This document shows, one piece after another, positions 61,431 to 64,000 of a stretch of 64,000 nucleotides of DNA. The stretch comes from Zantedeschia hybrid cultivar. Lineage: Eukaryota; Streptophyta; Magnoliopsida; Alismatales; Araceae. The stretch is taken from assembly GCA_030544215.1 (NCBI GenBank), contig JARZZO010000003.1, positions 32,678,379 to 32,742,378 of the forward strand, read 5' to 3'. Below the pieces are notes generated by a model. That model did not search any database. It was not told the origin of the DNA and saw nothing but the letters and a program-made list of their open reading frames with translations. Numbering within the stretch: position 1 is the stretch's first letter; every line of letters begins with the position of its first letter. The translations under genes and the position numbers were made by a program.

Positions 61431-62139
61431 AGCACAACACCGTAAATCCTACAAAATGTGAAAATAGACTATAGATAAACTACAGAATTATATAGATATA
61501 AAAAGAAGAAAGTTTAATAAAACATGAATATATATATTAAAAAACAACAACACGAGGATATGTCAAGTATATAAACATCATGGTTTGTCGTATAGTATTG
61601 GACCAAGCCAACTTATACGAGTCTACTCGCATATGAGCAAGTTTGATCCTTTGGCACACATCGAGTCAGACCGGATTGTATCGACTCATACATGTATAAT
61701 AGGTTCTTTTAAACTGATGTTTTTATCATTTGACGAGTAAAATTACACTTTTTGTATCAATTAATATATAGGGTGTATTTCTCTAAAATATGGCCAAAAC
61801 TCATTATTTTTAAAGATCCATTGGTTTGACTTTACGAGTCAAACCTAGTTGGCACGAGTTGGATCGGATCCAAATCATGTCTAGGGAGATACAATCCGAT
61901 ACAGACCTCCAAGTCAGAAATGTTGATAGACATAGCCATATTTGTTATTTGCTTAATTGATATAATTGAAGTGCGCTAAACATTAGGATGCACATAAGTA
62001 TTATGAAGAAATATTTACATTCATTTTATAATCTTACGGTGGAACATTAGATATGGCTATCTGAGTGTCTTATCATGCTCAGATGTCTAACATGACTTTT
62101 TACTACAAATAGAAGTGTCTGTGAAACCATTGGCTATGG

Positions 62140-62410
62140 TAAAAGACTTTCACAATGGACCTTAGAGATGCCTCTCCTCTGGTAACCTTTTTACCAATCT
62201 TCTCTTCTTTACTTTATGTTGAGGCCCACTCAAATATGACATAATAGACAACTATATATAAAGTATTTCAACCGTCATTCCTAGTTGGACCAAAAAATTG
62301 AATCCATATCATATCTCCAACAAGATAGGATTGTCTAACCAACCTGAATCCAACTATAATTAGGACACGACTAACATAATACATCTAGTCATGCTAGGTT
62401 GACTTGAGCA
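62140..62410. repeat. Dispersed repeat, second copy
   Basis: It parallels 60350-60720 (see that entry), with further divergence. I see no gene. Confidence 0.45.
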
Positions 62411-64000
62411 TTAAGTTGTGATGAAAAGGGGTATATAGGTGGGCTTTAAGTTTCATATATGGGTGCAATCTTATACCTTAATTGAGTATTACATGCTGCA
62501 TCGTTGCATGTAGACAAATCATTGGACCACATGCACGTACAATCCAATCGTCAAACTACTTATGTAGGAAACTTTATTTTTTAAAATAAAACACCTTAGG
62601 TGATATTTGTCCTAATCAAGTACATTTATTAATTTTTTACATCAACTTATTTTAAAGATTTGAACTAAGCCATCAGACGGTACACGCATTACTCGTTTCA
62701 ACTTGATTTTAGGTGTGCTTGATGTAATTTACAATTAGAAATATTTTTGACTTTCATAGGCTTATAGTGTAAAGGACATTAGACATTAGAAACCATTTAT
62801 GCTATTTTTTTAATTTTCAAATGAAAGCTCTAATAGAACATAGATCAAAAGGCTATTAAATTATTGGGGAAGTTAGCATGTATGGTTATCATGCTGAAAA
62901 TCATTTATGACCACTCTCTCTTAACATTTCTTTTTTTTCATGTTGAAAGTTAAAACCAAAGGTGGCTTCCAATTAGAAGTTCGCAAAATACGCCCTTTAA
63001 TGGGTAGTTCTTTGAATTCCATACTTACAAAATATTTTCTTGTGCATATAAGATAAGAATGTAGGCTGTTCTCCAAGTTGGACACGGTCTACTAGATGTC
63101 TATTCACATGTCCATTAACTCAAGGATATAAATCTATTCTAAAAATTACATGAACAAAAAAGGAATTTTAAATTAAATTTCTATTTGCTTTCTCTTCTAC
63201 AATCTATAATTTTTTTTCTTTCTCTTTTTATACTACAAGTGAGTTAGACCATGTCATGGTTTTTTTTAACAACATAACTTGAGGTGTATCTTTAGCTGCC
63301 TCCACGAGGGATCACTTTCACTTGTAGGAGATTTACCAATGCCCATTATAGGTGTTGGTTAAATGACACTTCGTAGACTTTCTAGATTCTTCTATTTTTT
63401 TTTTAATGATTTTTTAAAAATAATTTGACCTATATTAGGTGGTACATTATTCATCTCATATATTTTCTAATAACTCAAAATTGAATCTATCTTGTAAAGA
63501 TATAAAAAACTTTGGCATCTCAAATTGTTACTCATTTTGAAAATCAATACTTCTTCTAAAAATAATAGTAGAGGATGTAACATTAACTAGTATACTTTCA
63601 TAAACTTTTTATATCATCAATTTTAATATTCTCAATTAAATATGAAATTAAATTTGTAGGTCATAAGGACAACAAAATTCAATGATGAAGATGATTTATG
63701 TATTCGATCAATTCTTTTAAATTAACTTTTATGATAATTGTGTGATTGATGCACTATTCTGATTCTATTTTGTGTAAATCTTGGCTTGCTACAATATATA
63801 TAGTATTGAGAATTATAATACATCAAAAAAATAAACTTCTTTGATTATAAGATAAAAAGAGACTAAGTCATAAAATATATTCCATTATTATTGACATACT
63901 TCAATAAAATAGAGTTCTAACGTAATCCAGAATCTATATAGTATCGTAATAGATGGAAAGTTTTATTTTGTGTTTTGACCACTAAATTACTACATTCTTG
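62411..64000. other. AT-rich stretch to the window end
   Basis: No coding sequence, RNA gene or clear mobile-element border is recognised. The phrase AAATACGCCCTTTAATGGG near 62987 resembles the end of a Tourist-like MITE like the one at 27122-27418. Confidence 0.4.

Overview
The window is nuclear DNA from a flowering plant. The evidence is spliced eukaryotic genes with GT-AG introns, plant-type LTR retrotransposons, a LINE remnant, many short inverted-repeat elements and long AT-rich intergenic stretches. The GC-rich first exon of the GNAT gene and the repeat style suggest a monocot, but I cannot name a species. Only two cellular genes are supported, and both are partial in the window. From 3032 to 10992 (+) lie the last ten exons (416 residues) of cytosolic/organellar-type alanyl-tRNA synthetase. 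From 57516 to 58288 (+) lies the first exon of a plastid-type GCN5-related N-acetyltransferase whose remaining exons are not seen before the window ends.

Layout: 1-2960 is a decayed L1-type LINE, probably in an upstream intron of the synthetase gene and carrying a nested Mutator-like MITE. 3032-10992 is the synthetase; its 4.7-kb intron holds a TIR element, a hAT-like MITE and an organelle-like segment. 11-28.8 kb is gene-free and packed with foldback/MITE elements, two LTR-like units and a tandem SINE-like repeat. 29.17-31.35 kb (block A) is a 2.2-kb sequence that recurs as block B at 36.1-56.8 kb. Block B is split by two insertions: a complete 14,456-bp Ty3/gypsy Tat-type retrotransposon on the minus strand (36356-50811) and an LTR-like element (51301-55217) that itself contains a 2,327-bp solo LTR (51736-54062). 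56.8-57.5 kb is the upstream flank of the GNAT gene, and 58.3-64 kb is intron or intergenic repeat DNA.

The Tat element has two 1,336-bp LTRs (about 21 substitutions, no indels), a 5-bp TTGAT target duplication, a PBS, a PPT, gag, protease with a G-patch-like segment, RT, two RNase H domains and integrase. Its reading frames carry nonsense codons, three frameshifts and a changed RT catalytic motif, so this copy is young but defective.

The most striking unexplained signal is a short dyad, GCGTC-N10-GACGC. I count 30 copies in three contexts: both LTRs, leader and 3' region of the Tat element; the nested solo LTR of an apparently different family (12 copies); and a stand-alone stretch at 15613-15880. 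In every copy the spacer is exactly 10 nt while its sequence varies. I know of no named feature that explains it.
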